Shown in pieces: positions 28,659 to 36,928 of a stretch of 37,241 nt of DNA. The position numbers were made by a program, and so were the translations under genes. The notes under the pieces are model-generated. The model ran no database searches, was not told the origin of the DNA, and worked only from the letters and a program-made list of their open reading frames with translations. Origin of the DNA: Opitutia bacterium (GTDB lineage Bacteria; Verrucomicrobiota; Verrucomicrobiia; Opitutales; Opitutaceae); the NCBI GenBank assembly GCA_016187925.1, contig JACPIS010000040.1, forward strand, positions 1 through 37,241, read 5' to 3'. The stretch's first letter is position 1. Each line of letters begins with the position of its first letter.

Positions 28659-30014
28659 TTAATGCAGGAAATTGCCCGTGCGCCCCGCGACAGCGGCCCG
28701 GTCCGCGGCGCTTTGCAGTTCCAGCCAGGAGGTGATTCGCCAGACGTTGCCGGACCCCGACGGCAACAGCGCCCGGTCAAAGTGAAAACCTACGGAGCCC
28801 GCCGCCGAGATTGATTTCACCACCACCCAGCCGGTCAGGGACGCACTGTTGCTGGTGCCGGTGGCGGTCAGTCTGGAATTGGGCGCATAGAGGCGGCCGG
28901 TAAACCGGCTGTTGTTGGCGAAGGTGCAGGAGCTGGTGGTTGAAGTGTAGATCAGCAGCGCTCCCGCCCAGTTGGTGTTGTTGATCGATCTGCCGGAGGC
29001 GACCGTGACGGGCTTGCTGAGGTAGACGATGCAGCTGCCGAGATTCTGGATCACCATGCCGCCGCTCATGCCGGTGCTGGTGCCGACGATCGTAACGTTT
29101 TTCCCGGCGGAAATTGTCACCGCGCCAATCGTGGCACTGTTGCAGAAGTAGTAGTACCGGCCGTCGGACGCGGGAAGATGCCCGACAACCGGCAGGGTGG
29201 ACGGGATGGACGAACCCAGGTTGTAGCTCTGGCTGACACTGGCCGCCGTGGGATAAGCCGGCAAAGGATACGACGCCGTGAAGCCGGTCGTGAGAGTGCC
29301 GGTGTAATCCGAAGTCGGCGGCGCAGAGACCCCGGGACCGAGTTTGAGATCGCCGTAGATTTTGCCCGAGGCGACGTAAATGCTGCCACTGAGCACCGCC
29401 ACGGAAGTTTGTGAGCTGGCATTGGCGCTGGAGTACGCGGCCCAGGGCCCGGTGGGGCTTTGGGTGGGGTTGGAGTTGAAACTGTCGGCGCTGGCCGTGC
29501 TGTTGAACGTCAGCGACCCCAGCGTCACGATCCCGTAAACGGGCGTGTTTTTCTTCAGGGTGACCTGCATCGTTTTGCTGATGGGCGGCGAGCCGTCGAA
29601 CGTGGTCAGAGTCGCTTGGGCGATGACGGTGGGCGCGGCGGCATTGCCATCGTAGCCGGCCACGTAGACCTTGACGATCCCGACGGCGTTCTGGTCGCGG
29701 TTGAAGGCCGGCAGCGTGAACTGGGCGTTGGCGCCGGCGAGGGTCCAGCCCGACCAGGCCGTGGCGGCGGCGGTCCCCGCACCCATCAGGTTGAAGCGGT
29801 AGAGCGCCTCCTCGATGCCCGCCTCCGCGAGGTTGGCGGCGTCGTTGGCAAAGTAGGAACGCTGCGCCACCTTCAACGCCGTGCGCCCGAGCGAAAGATA
29901 GCTCCCGAGCACGACGGCGAGCGCGATCGCCAGCAGCATGGCCGTGAGCAGGACGCTGCCGCGCGCGGCGCCGGGACGGCGGGCGGCTTGCAGGTCCTGT
30001 CCGGGAGGGTTCAT
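28659..30014 (-). CDS. PilX-like pilus assembly protein with long C-terminal domain
   Basis: A 451-residue protein. Residues about 18-43 (RGSVLLTAMLLAIALAVVLGSYLSLG) form a PilX-type N-terminal membrane helix, after a short basic leader, followed by the helix with ANLAEAGIEEALYRFN. The remaining roughly 380 residues are Ser/Thr/Gly-rich strands (TFNSTASADSFNS, SGSIYVASGKIYGDLKLG, then ASGRSINNTNWAGALLIY), like the beta-rich C-terminal region (DUF7305-type) found with many PilX-like proteins. Unlike the upstream pilins it lacks the GF-x3-E cleavage motif. It is the last gene of the pilin-assembly operon; its start overlaps the upstream stop by one base (TGATG). Confidence 0.75.
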   Translation of the reverse strand: MNPPGQDLQAARRPGAARGSVLLTAMLLAIALAVVLGSYLSLGRTALKVAQRSYFANDAANLAEAGIEEALYRFNLMGAGTAAATAWSGWTLAGANAQFTLPAFNRDQNAVGIVKVYVAGYDGNAAAPTVIAQATLTTFDGSPPISKTMQVTLKKNTPVYGIVTLGSLTFNSTASADSFNSNPTQSPTGPWAAYSSANASSQTSVAVLSGSIYVASGKIYGDLKLGPGVSAPPTSDYTGTLTTGFTASYPLPAYPTAASVSQSYNLGSSIPSTLPVVGHLPASDGRYYYFCNSATIGAVTISAGKNVTIVGTSTGMSGGMVIQNLGSCIVYLSKPVTVASGRSINNTNWAGALLIYTSTTSSCTFANNSRFTGRLYAPNSRLTATGTSNSASLTGWVVVKSISAAGSVGFHFDRALLPSGSGNVWRITSWLELQSAADRAAVAGRTGNFLH

Positions 30015-30601
30015 CAGGAGACCGGCTTGTTGCGGAGGATGAAGGTGGCCGACACGGCGGTATCGGTGGAGGTGGCGGCGGTCCGCGCCTGACGGGCTAC
30101 GTGCAGGCTCACCTGCACGAGCTTGGTGGCGTTGTCCGTGGTCGCGACGGCGCCATCGCGGTCGAACCGGGCGAAAACCACGCCCGCGGAACCATCCGGA
30201 AAAGCGGAGATACCCTTCACGAGGTGCACCCGGCCGGCCGTGACGGTGCTGTCGGCGCCGGGCACCAGAAACAGGCTGCCGGTGGCGGCGGTCCAGGCGT
30301 AGGTCACCTGCCGGGTCGATCCGCCGGTCGTCGGGATGGTGAGGGTGATGTCGCTCGCGTTGTTCCACTTGATGTCGCCCGCGCTGCGCAGGTCCACGTC
30401 CAGTTGTTCCAGGCCGCGGCGAATCTGGGTGCTCATCTCGGCGTATTGCGTGAGGCGGACCCCGCTCCGCATCAGCTGCAGGTTGGTCGTCAACGCCCCG
30501 GCGAGCACGATTCCGGACAAGGCGGCCGCGACCATCACCTCGACCAGGCTGAAACCGCGCGCCGCGCGTCGGGTGTCAGGGATTGTTGTAGAGGTAGTCA
30601 T
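30014..30601 (-). CDS. Prepilin-like protein (PilW type)
   Basis: A 195-residue type IV pilin-like protein. A short basic leader ends at Gly16, then F17-S-L-V-E21, the canonical prepilin peptidase site with Glu at +5. Hydrophobic residues 17-38 (FSLVEVMVAAALSGIVLAGALTT) form the N-terminal helix. The rest is a beta-rich head (LEQLDVDLRSAGDIKWN... onward). PilW-type minor pilins prime pilus assembly. It overlaps the upstream pilin gene by 26 bp and the downstream one by one base. No prepilin peptidase gene is in the window. Confidence 0.85.
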   Translation of the reverse strand: MTTSTTIPDTRRAARGFSLVEVMVAAALSGIVLAGALTTNLQLMRSGVRLTQYAEMSTQIRRGLEQLDVDLRSAGDIKWNNASDITLTIPTTGGSTRQVTYAWTAATGSLFLVPGADSTVTAGRVHLVKGISAFPDGSAGVVFARFDRDGAVATTDNATKLVQVSLHVARQARTAATSTDTAVSATFILRNKPVS

Positions 30602-31028
30602 AGAGCCCGGCCTGGGTGTAATAGGTGGTGTAACTCCGGGAGAGAGTGCGGCCGTCGTAACTCCGCCAGCGGACGGTCAGGGTGATTTGCAGCATCTGGC
30701 CCGAGCGCTGGGCCAGCGCGCGGGAAAGCGTGAAGCGACCGGCCACCGCGGGATTGCGCGCGAAGCTCGGGGCGATCACCGGCTGATAGGCGGCATCGCC
30801 GACCTCGGCCCAGGTCATGAGGCGCTCCTTCTCCATCTCGCTCTGCAGGATGTTGCCCGCGATCTCCAGGTTGCGCGCCGTGTCGACCGCCAGGAAGGCC
30901 TGCTGCATGGCTGTGATCGCGGTGGTGAGCGCCAGGGCCAGCACCGCCACGGCCATCGCCACCTCCACGACAGTGAAGCCGCGGCGGAGCGGAGAAAAAA
31001 CGGGGGGCGATGGAAGCGCCGGGGACAT
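30576..31028 (-). CDS. Prepilin-like protein (PilV/GspI type)
   Basis: A 150-residue pilin-like protein with a 17-residue basic leader and cleavage site G17/F18-T-V-V-E22. Residues 18-40 (FTVVEVAMAVAVLALALTTAI) are the pilin helix. A short beta head ends in RSYTTYYTQAGLYDYLYNNP. Its size suits a minor pseudopilin. The 3' end overlaps the next gene by 26 bp, typical of this tightly packed operon. A role in pilus priming or tip complex is inferred from neighbours. Confidence 0.83.
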   Translation of the reverse strand: MSPALPSPPVFSPLRRGFTVVEVAMAVAVLALALTTAITAMQQAFLAVDTARNLEIAGNILQSEMEKERLMTWAEVGDAAYQPVIAPSFARNPAVAGRFTLSRALAQRSGQMLQITLTVRWRSYDGRTLSRSYTTYYTQAGLYDYLYNNP

Positions 31029-31034
31029 GGAGCG

Positions 31035-31835
31035 CTAGGGAATGCGCCGGTAGGTCTCGCCGCAGTAGCTCAGGGTATCGCGATCGACGACCGTGATCAC
31101 GCCACCCGGCTGATCCGTGGCCAAGGCCGGTTGCGAGCCGATGCGCCCCGCCTCGACGGCGGCATACACCACCCGGGGCGGAGTCAGGGCGTTCAACTCG
31201 AATAATTTCAATTCGCCCGCGAGGCTGACGACGATGCCATGGTCGCCCGGCTCGTTGCCGGTCATGTACACGCCGACGAGCCCGGCCCGCAGGGAGACGG
31301 CTTCGGCGTCGCCGACCGGCCGGTATTGCGCGGGCAGTGCGGCCGGGCGGTTGCCCCACCGCAACGCCACCAGCGCGGTGAGCAACGCAAGGGTGATCGC
31401 CCCGAACGCGAGCAGGCGCGGACGGCTGGCCTTTGTCTCCGGCGCGCGGGCCGCGGGAAATGGGGCGGCGGTCGCCGCTCCGGTCCGGAGCGCGTGGCGG
31501 AGGGTGGAAGCGCTCCGCGCCGCCTCCGCCGACCCGTCGAGTTCCTTCATCGTCTCCTCCACCGTGAGCACGAGCGCAGGCAGGTCGCGATGCCTGGCAT
31601 CATAGAAGATCAGTTTTTTCTGCCCGGTGCGCAGGAGATAATTGTCGTGCCTGACCTGGATCCGGATTTCCGGTTCAAGGGCCTCGTTCTCCACCGGGTC
31701 GATGCCGCAAAACGCCTCCAGCAACTGCCGCACCTCCGCGTCCGTGAGCTCGCGCGACTCCATGTGTTCGGGCTTGCCGGCGACGGAACGGACGTCCGCC
31801 GTGAAATTGACCAGGATGGTGTGGTACGTGGACAT
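31035..31835 (-). CDS. Pilus-operon membrane protein, unrecognised
   Basis: A 266-residue protein with one membrane helix in the middle (about residues 140-160, LLAFGAITLALLTALVALRW). The first 120 residues (TYHTILVNFTADVRSVAGKPEH, then LTDAEVRQLLEAFCGIDPVENEALEPEIRI) appear as a cytoplasmic alpha/beta domain; the C-terminal 100 residues (YRPVGDAEAVSLRAGLVGVYMTG... onward) a periplasmic beta domain. This is the layout expected of a PilN/GspL-like platform component, but no family motif is recognised. It begins directly after the prepilin stop codon (no gap) and 6 bp before the next pilin gene, so it is surely part of the operon. Confidence 0.7.
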   Translation of the reverse strand: MSTYHTILVNFTADVRSVAGKPEHMESRELTDAEVRQLLEAFCGIDPVENEALEPEIRIQVRHDNYLLRTGQKKLIFYDARHRDLPALVLTVEETMKELDGSAEAARSASTLRHALRTGAATAAPFPAARAPETKASRPRLLAFGAITLALLTALVALRWGNRPAALPAQYRPVGDAEAVSLRAGLVGVYMTGNEPGDHGIVVSLAGELKLFELNALTPPRVVYAAVEAGRIGSQPALATDQPGGVITVVDRDTLSYCGETYRRIP

Positions 31836-32396
31836 TCAGCGTTCGCGTGATTCGACCTGGTAGACCGGCCAACCGTTGAAGCCCGTGCGAAATCTGCCGC
31901 TCGCCGGATTGCCGTCATCCAACTGGGAATCGATGTAACGCAGATCGGCCGGGCCCAGGGTCAACGGAGCCCCGGGGTGGAAAGCCGTCAGGACGATGAC
32001 TCCTGGGTTTCTTCGGCCCGCGGCCGCGTCGGTCGGCGCCGCACGCGGATCGGGCGCCACCCATCCGTAACGCCCGCCGAAAGGCGCCGGGCCGGCCCAA
32101 CGGGTGTCCTTCAACGCCGCGGCCAGTTCGGGAGGCAGCGGATCATCCGGACCGCACGTGGGCGGCCAGGCCTGATGCTTTAGCCGGAAGTCTTCCAGCG
32201 CCGCGGAAAAGAGCCGCACGTCGTGGATGAAGCGGTCGCAGTCCCTCCGCTGCCGGATTCGTCCGGCCACGGTGAAAAGCACGGCGAGGCCCAGCACGGC
32301 GATGAGCAGGACGAACCCGATTTCGACCAGAGCGAACCCGCGACCCGCCCGGTCTGGCGGGCAAAACCCTCGGGAGAATGGCCGCAGGGTTTTCAT
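31836..32396 (-). CDS. Prepilin-like protein (GspG/GspH type)
   Basis: A 186-residue pilin-like protein with an unusually long, basic leader (MKTLRPFSRGFCPPDRAGRG, 20 residues) and the cleavage motif G20/F21-A-L-V-E25. The helix at 21-45 is FALVEIGFVLLIAVLGLAVLFTV. The head has a pilin-like CDRFIHDVRLFSAALEDFRLKHQAWPPTC. The sequence LSAALEDFRLK-x-AWPP recalls pseudopilins of verrucomicrobial secretion-like systems. It is 14 bp after the ATPase gene; the ATG at 32396 is fixed by the leader. Confidence 0.8.
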   Translation of the reverse strand: MKTLRPFSRGFCPPDRAGRGFALVEIGFVLLIAVLGLAVLFTVAGRIRQRRDCDRFIHDVRLFSAALEDFRLKHQAWPPTCGPDDPLPPELAAALKDTRWAGPAPFGGRYGWVAPDPRAAPTDAAAGRRNPGVIVLTAFHPGAPLTLGPADLRYIDSQLDDGNPASGRFRTGFNGWPVYQVESRER

Positions 32397-32410
32397 CGCG
32401 TTTCGCCCGC

Positions 32411-34135
32411 TCAATTTTCCACCGGGTGAAAACTGATGTCCGGAAGCGTATTGCGCACCACTTCCTCGAGGGTGGTCCAACCGACCAGGGCTTTCTTCAG
32501 GCCGTCGTAGCGCAGGGACCGGTGGCCGACCCGCCGGGCCTCCTCGAAGAGCAGGTCCACGCCTTTCTTCTCGGTGATCAGCTGCCGCATGTTCTCCGAG
32601 ACTTCCACGAACTCGTAGATGCCCACGCGGCCGCTGTAGCCGGTGCCGAAGCATTTCGGGCAACCTTTGCCCCGATACAGTTTGACGGGCACCGCGCCGG
32701 GATTGATGAAGTGCTCGGCCAGCTCGATCTCCGTCGGGACATACTCCTCCTTGCACGACGCGCAGATGCGACGGACGAGACGCTGGGAGAGCACTCCCAT
32801 GGTCGTCGGGGCCACGAGATAGGGATCGACGCCGATTTCCACCAGGCGCGTGACCGCCTGCAGGGCGTTGTTGGTGTGCAGGCTCGTGAGCACGAAATGT
32901 CCCGTCAGGGCCGCTTCGGTGGCGATGAGCGCGGTCTCCAGGTCGCGGATTTCGCCGATGAGGATGATGTCCGGATCCTGCCGCATGATGCTGCGGAGGA
33001 CCGTGGCGAAGGTCAGGCCGGTGGTGTTGTTGACCTGGTGTTGCGTGATGTCCTGCAGGCGGTACTCGACCGGATCCTCGATCGTGGTGATGTTGACGTC
33101 CGGCCGGTTCAGCTCGTTCAAGCAGCCGTACAACGTGGTCGTCTTTCCGCAGCCGGTCGGTCCGCAGACGATCAGGATGCCGTTGGGCCGGGAGATCACG
33201 CGCCTGACGGCTTCCAGGATCGTGCGGGGAAATCCCAGGGTGTCCAGGCGCAGCAAGGACCGGTTTTGGGGCGCGCCGAGCACCCGCAGCACCGCCTTTT
33301 CCCCGTACAGGCTGGGCAGGGTGGAGACGCGGAAGGAAGTGTTGAGCGCCCCGAACTTGAGTTCGAACGCGCCGTCCTGCGGCAACCGGCTCTGCGTCAG
33401 GTCCAGGGCGCAGAGCAGCTTGATCCGCACCACCAGGGCGACGTGCACGGGGATGGGCAGCAGCATCACCGTCTGCATGTCGCCGTCGATGCGCATCCGC
33501 ACCCGGCAGTCCTCGGCCCGCGCCTCCAGGTGAATATCCGAGGCGCGCCGTTTGAAGGCGGTCAGGATGATGCTGTTCAGCAGCTGGATCACGGCGCGGT
33601 TGGCGACGAGATCCTGGACATCGCCGGCGGACTTGATTTCGCGCAAATCGGTCATGCCCGGAACCTCGCTGCAGAGACTCTCCAGGCTGGCCGCCATGTT
33701 GCCTTCGGCGCCGAGATACATGCTGATGACGGTCTCGATCTCCTCGGCGGGCGCGTACACCGGGCTGATCTCCTTGCCGAGGATCTTGGCCAGGGACTCC
33801 ACCTGACGGGCATTCCGCGGATCGGCCATCGCCACCGTCGCCGCCTGCCCGATCGAATTCAGCACGATGGCGTGTGTCTTGCGCGCGATGTCCTCCTGCA
33901 ACTGCTCGAACGGGTCCGTGGGGATCGCCACGCTCATGGGGTTGACATAGGCGACCCCGAGTGAGTCGGCCCAGAGCTGGCAAAGGCGCGCCTTCGGCAG
34001 CACGCCGCGCTCCTGCAGGTCCGGCAGCAACCGCTCCGGCTCGCTGGCGAACGCCTGCGCGCGGGAGTCGATCAACGACTTCAGGGCCGGTGCGTTCTCC
34101 CGCACAGTGGCGAGGAAATCTTCAAGCTGGCTCAT
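32411..34135 (-). CDS. Type IV pilus/type II secretion assembly ATPase (PilB/GspE)
   Basis: A 574-residue cytoplasmic hexameric ATPase that drives pilin polymerisation. After the N-terminal domain (about 1-160) the core shows Walker A GPTGCGKTTT (325-334), Asp box TTIEDPVEY (350-358), Walker B IILIGEIRD (390-398), His box TGHFVLTSLHTNNA (411-424), and the zinc site C458-x2-C461 with C492-x2-C495 (RICASC, GCPKC). The presence of the four Cys and the N-terminal domain marks the extension ATPase, not the retraction ATPase PilT. Genes for the inner-membrane platform and secretin are not nearby. The start overlaps the small upstream gene by 14 bp. Confidence 0.95.
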   Translation of the reverse strand: MSQLEDFLATVRENAPALKSLIDSRAQAFASEPERLLPDLQERGVLPKARLCQLWADSLGVAYVNPMSVAIPTDPFEQLQEDIARKTHAIVLNSIGQAATVAMADPRNARQVESLAKILGKEISPVYAPAEEIETVISMYLGAEGNMAASLESLCSEVPGMTDLREIKSAGDVQDLVANRAVIQLLNSIILTAFKRRASDIHLEARAEDCRVRMRIDGDMQTVMLLPIPVHVALVVRIKLLCALDLTQSRLPQDGAFELKFGALNTSFRVSTLPSLYGEKAVLRVLGAPQNRSLLRLDTLGFPRTILEAVRRVISRPNGILIVCGPTGCGKTTTLYGCLNELNRPDVNITTIEDPVEYRLQDITQHQVNNTTGLTFATVLRSIMRQDPDIILIGEIRDLETALIATEAALTGHFVLTSLHTNNALQAVTRLVEIGVDPYLVAPTTMGVLSQRLVRRICASCKEEYVPTEIELAEHFINPGAVPVKLYRGKGCPKCFGTGYSGRVGIYEFVEVSENMRQLITEKKGVDLLFEEARRVGHRSLRYDGLKKALVGWTTLEEVVRNTLPDISFHPVEN

Positions 34136-34346
34136 GGGAAGTGGGTGGCGGCGGGGTTGGCGTCCCGCGCAGATGGCGGAATCGCGCGGCGATGTCCTTC
34201 TGCTCCAGATGGCGGGAGGAACCGGTGCCCGTCTGGTCGTAATCCCGGCGCGCCTCGGCGAGCATGGTCACGAGATCGTGGCGCACCATGTAGTTCACCA
34301 GCGAGGGGGAGCTAGGCGGGCCGGGACTGGGATTGGGGTTGTTCAT
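34122..34346 (-). CDS. Small pilus-operon protein, unrecognised
   Basis: A 74-residue protein that fills the 176-bp gap between the response regulator and PilB genes, overlapping the first by 35 bp and the second by 14 bp. Proline-rich ends surround a charged helical middle (VNYMVRHDLVTMLAEARRDYDQ, then EQKDIAARFRHLR). No family is recognised. It could be an adaptor between the response regulator and PilB, but this is only suggested by position. Confidence 0.55.
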   Translation of the reverse strand: MNNPNPSPGPPSSPSLVNYMVRHDLVTMLAEARRDYDQTGTGSSRHLEQKDIAARFRHLRGTPTPPPPTSHEPA

Positions 34347-34749
34347 GGGCGGCGAGTTGGACGGGGAAGAACATGCGCAGCATCTCCTGCAGTTCCGTCT
34401 TCAGCAGGTCGCTGCGGATATCCTTCCGGATAAAATACGATGCTCCCAGCCGGACACATTTCTCGACCACCTCCTCCTCGGCCACCGAGGTCAGCATGAC
34501 GATCGGGGTGCCGGGCAGAAGCGCGCGGATGGGCGGCAGCGCCTCGACGCCGCTCATCACCGGCATGTTGATGTCGAGGAGGATCAAGTCGGGCTGACTG
34601 GTCTGACACCGCTGGATGGCCTCCCGGCCGTTGCGGGCGCCCACCACCAGGCAGTTGATCGAGCGGCTGAGCACCTGGCCGACGAAACGCTGGAAGTAGG
34701 CCTCATCGTCGACCAGCAGAAACTCCACGGGCTTGGGAGGAGCATTCAT
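34312..34749 (-). CDS. Receiver-domain response regulator (no output domain)
   Basis: A 145-residue CheY-like protein. The receiver residues are complete: D14-D15 for Mg2+, phospho-acceptor D59 in LILLDINMPVMSG, T87 in VMLTS, and K109 in FIRKD. After the receiver only a short Gln/Pro-rich tail follows (residues about 130-145). With no DNA-binding domain it should signal by protein contact, most simply to a pilus component encoded downstream. Its start overlaps the stop of the histidine kinase gene by 4 bp (ATGA), which marks it as the cognate partner. Confidence 0.9.
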   Translation of the reverse strand: MNAPPKPVEFLLVDDEAYFQRFVGQVLSRSINCLVVGARNGREAIQRCQTSQPDLILLDINMPVMSGVEALPPIRALLPGTPIVMLTSVAEEEVVEKCVRLGASYFIRKDIRSDLLKTELQEMLRMFFPVQLAAHEQPQSQSRPA

Positions 34750-35957
34750 GGAGTCGGGGCCGAAACGGCGGGGTGTTCACCCGGGCCCGCGGCGGAAGGC
34801 GGGGGGCCGTCGGGTGCCGATCCTCTCTTGGGGAAACTAAGCGTGAAGCACGTGCCGGCCTCGGGCGAGGAGGTCACGGATACCCGTCCGCCCAGGTAGC
34901 GTTCGGTGAGCAGGCGGATGCTGTACGTCCCGATGCCGCGCCCCGGTCCCTTCGTGGAAAAACTGCGCTGGAAAAGCTGCAGCAGGATCTCGCGCGGGAT
35001 GACGCCGTCGTTGTGACACCAAAACTGATGACCATCCGGCCGCTCTTCCGCGCCGAGTTCCACGGTCGCGCCGGGCCGGACGGCCTCCAAGGCGTTTTTC
35101 AGCAGGTTGCCCAGCACGCGGTGCAGCAACGCCACGTCCGTCTCAAGGATGAAGTCGGTGAGACCGGGTGAGATCGCGATGCTCTTACCCTTTGCCACGG
35201 GGTGACGATGATAGGCTTGCGCGACCGAGTCCAGCACTTGCCGAGCACTCGCGGGCACCAGGGTGACGGGCAGTTCGTTGCGCTCGGCCGCCAGCAACAT
35301 GCGCTGGCTGCGGATCTCGTCCACGAGCGCCTCGGCGGTCTGGTAGAGATCGTCCTTGAACTCCGTCGCCTCCGCGGGATTCGCGCGAATCAGCTCGGAC
35401 AAGCCGTGGATGCTGCCGGCGGTGTTGAGGATGTCGTGGAAAAATATCTGCTCGAGCACCTGCCGGCGCTTCTCGTCGCTGATGTCGGCCGCGATCACGA
35501 GCGCGTAGTGGCCCGTCTGCCAGCGGAACGGGCTGGCCCAGATGCGCAGGTCGTAGGCCTCGACGGCGGGCGTGGCGATGCGGCACTCGTACATCACACT
35601 GCGGCCGGCCAAGCCGCTCAGGATGGCGTTGACCGCACCGCAGGTACGGCAGGCCTCGCCCGTGCCGCAGCCCGACGGCGCCAGCCCGGCCTGGCGGCAG
35701 TCGAGAAACTCACCGGGACGCAGGCCCAGCATGGTGCCGCCCGGGCGATGCCGGGCGAATTCCCGCAGCGGTTTGTTGCCGAAAACTATCTGCCGCTGCT
35801 CGTTCACGATCATCACGAAATCCGGCATGCAATCGAGCAGGTCGGCCAGACCGGCCAGGTCGCCCAGCGCGGTCGACTGCCGGAGGATCTCGTCCGGAGC
35901 CAATCGCTCCGGAGGTGCAAACAAAGTCCTGGATTGCCCCGCAGCACATGTATTCAT
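34746..35957 (-). CDS. Soluble PAS histidine kinase with a Cys cluster
   Basis: A 403-residue kinase without membrane segments. A PAS-like sensor at about 40-160 (LDCMPDFVMIVNEQRQIVFGNKPLREF) contains C87-x9-C97-x5-C103-x2-C106 (DCRQAGLAPSGCGTGEACRTCG), a possible metal or 4Fe-4S site. The phospho-acceptor His174 is in FFHDILNTAGSIHGL. ATPase motifs are N288 in LGNLLKNALEAV, CHNDG (about 314-318) and GPGRGIGTYSIRLL (337-350). It leads the pilin-assembly operon and overlaps the response regulator gene by 4 bp. Redox or gas sensing by the cysteines would be a natural role; this is inference. The start at 35957 is the first ATG in the frame. Confidence 0.9.
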   Translation of the reverse strand: MNTCAAGQSRTLFAPPERLAPDEILRQSTALGDLAGLADLLDCMPDFVMIVNEQRQIVFGNKPLREFARHRPGGTMLGLRPGEFLDCRQAGLAPSGCGTGEACRTCGAVNAILSGLAGRSVMYECRIATPAVEAYDLRIWASPFRWQTGHYALVIAADISDEKRRQVLEQIFFHDILNTAGSIHGLSELIRANPAEATEFKDDLYQTAEALVDEIRSQRMLLAAERNELPVTLVPASARQVLDSVAQAYHRHPVAKGKSIAISPGLTDFILETDVALLHRVLGNLLKNALEAVRPGATVELGAEERPDGHQFWCHNDGVIPREILLQLFQRSFSTKGPGRGIGTYSIRLLTERYLGGRVSVTSSPEAGTCFTLSFPKRGSAPDGPPPSAAGPGEHPAVSAPTP

Positions 35958-35969
35958 GACACGGAAGAT

Positions 35970-36040
35970 CTGTCCGACAGGGACAGGTTATCCGGGCGAA
36001 TGGCGGTGGCAAAGGCCAACACTATGCACTTCTTGCCCAA
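35970..36040 (-). promoter_or_regulatory. Kinase-operon upstream region with motif shared with the PRTase gene
   Basis: On the minus strand, TTGGGCAAGAA (36040-36030) and ATTCGCCCGGATAAC (36001-35987) stand upstream of the kinase gene. Both recur upstream of the phosphoribosyltransferase gene (37014-37004 and 36955-36941) in the same order and orientation; the longer one matches at 14 of 15 bases. Closer to the gene, 35970-35986 forms a 6-bp hairpin (CTGTCC with GGACAG). No good -10/-35 pair was identified. Confidence 0.5.
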
Positions 36041-36145
36041 AACGCCCCAGGCCCTGCCGCGAAATTGCCCGCGCGGCGCGCCTCGCGCGTCGATCCGCTG
36101 GTCGCCCTCCGCAACGAGTGAGCGGAGATCCGGCCACCCTCCCCG

Positions 36146-36805
36146 TCAGGCTTTGAGCGGATGCGCCAGGGCGTTCTCGTCCAGCAGCGCGCGCACCTCG
36201 TCGTCGGTTGTCTGCCCGAAGTTCTCGTAGAACTGCCCGACCGCCGCGAAGTCCGGCGGCGTGGCCAGCGCCACGAATTCGTGGGCCAGTCCGCGCAACT
36301 CGAAGTAGCTCTCGCGCGAGGCGACCGGCACGGCCACCACGACGCGCTGCGCGTGCATCTGCTTCAGCAGGCCGATGGCCGCGCGCATCGTCGCGCCGGT
36401 CGCGATGCCGTCGTCGACCAGGATCACGGTCTGGTGCTTCACATCGAGCGGCGGCCGGCCGGGGCGGTAGAGCTTCTCGCGCCGCTCCAGTTCGCGTGTC
36501 TCACGCTCGACCGCCTCGTCGACGGCTTCCTCCGAAATGTTCCAGTTGTCGATGACGTTGCGGTTGAGCACGCAGACGCCGTTGGCCGCGATGGCGCCCA
36601 TTGCCAGTTCCTCGTTGTAGGGCGCGCCGAGCTTGCGCACCACCAGCACGTCGAGCGTGGCGTGCAACGCCCGTGCGATCTCCGCCGCCACCGGTACGCC
36701 GCCGCGTGGCAGCGCCAGCACGAGCAGCTCGGGCTGCCCGGCGTATTTCCCGAGCTTGTCCGCCAGCAGCCGCCCCGCATGAATTCGGTTCTGATAAGTG
36801 ATCAT
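36146..36805 (-). CDS. Phosphoribosyltransferase-family protein
   Basis: A 219-residue type I PRTase-fold protein. The PRPP loop is VILVDDGIATGATMRAAI (residues about 140-157), and the N-terminal segment has LLVLALPRGGVPVAAEIARAL and LGAPYNEELAMGAIA. These are marks of the stand-alone PRTase-like proteins often found near stress genes, related to Rv0571c or ComF-like enzymes, with unknown base substrate. The ATG at 36805 is well supported by GGAGG at 36814-36810; a longer frame to 36970 has no protein character. Upstream it shares two motifs with the kinase operon and has a strong hairpin at 36929-36952. Confidence 0.85.
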   Translation of the reverse strand: MITYQNRIHAGRLLADKLGKYAGQPELLVLALPRGGVPVAAEIARALHATLDVLVVRKLGAPYNEELAMGAIAANGVCVLNRNVIDNWNISEEAVDEAVERETRELERREKLYRPGRPPLDVKHQTVILVDDGIATGATMRAAIGLLKQMHAQRVVVAVPVASRESYFELRGLAHEFVALATPPDFAAVGQFYENFGQTTDDEVRALLDENALAHPLKA

Positions 36806-36928
36806 GTTCCCTCCTGGTCCGGTAAAATCATCCCGCCCCGGGCGCCCGGCCGGGCCACACCACCCCGCACTCCTTCCCGGACGGGACGGGCGGATGGCAG
36901 CACACTGGTCGGCGCCGTGTTCACAATA

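Noticed and set aside
28662-28814. A 50-codon plus-strand frame with a GGAGGG-like site in front of an ATG
   Set aside because: It lies antisense over the certain end of the PilX-like gene, has a Pro/Arg/Gly-rich shadow composition and no partner.
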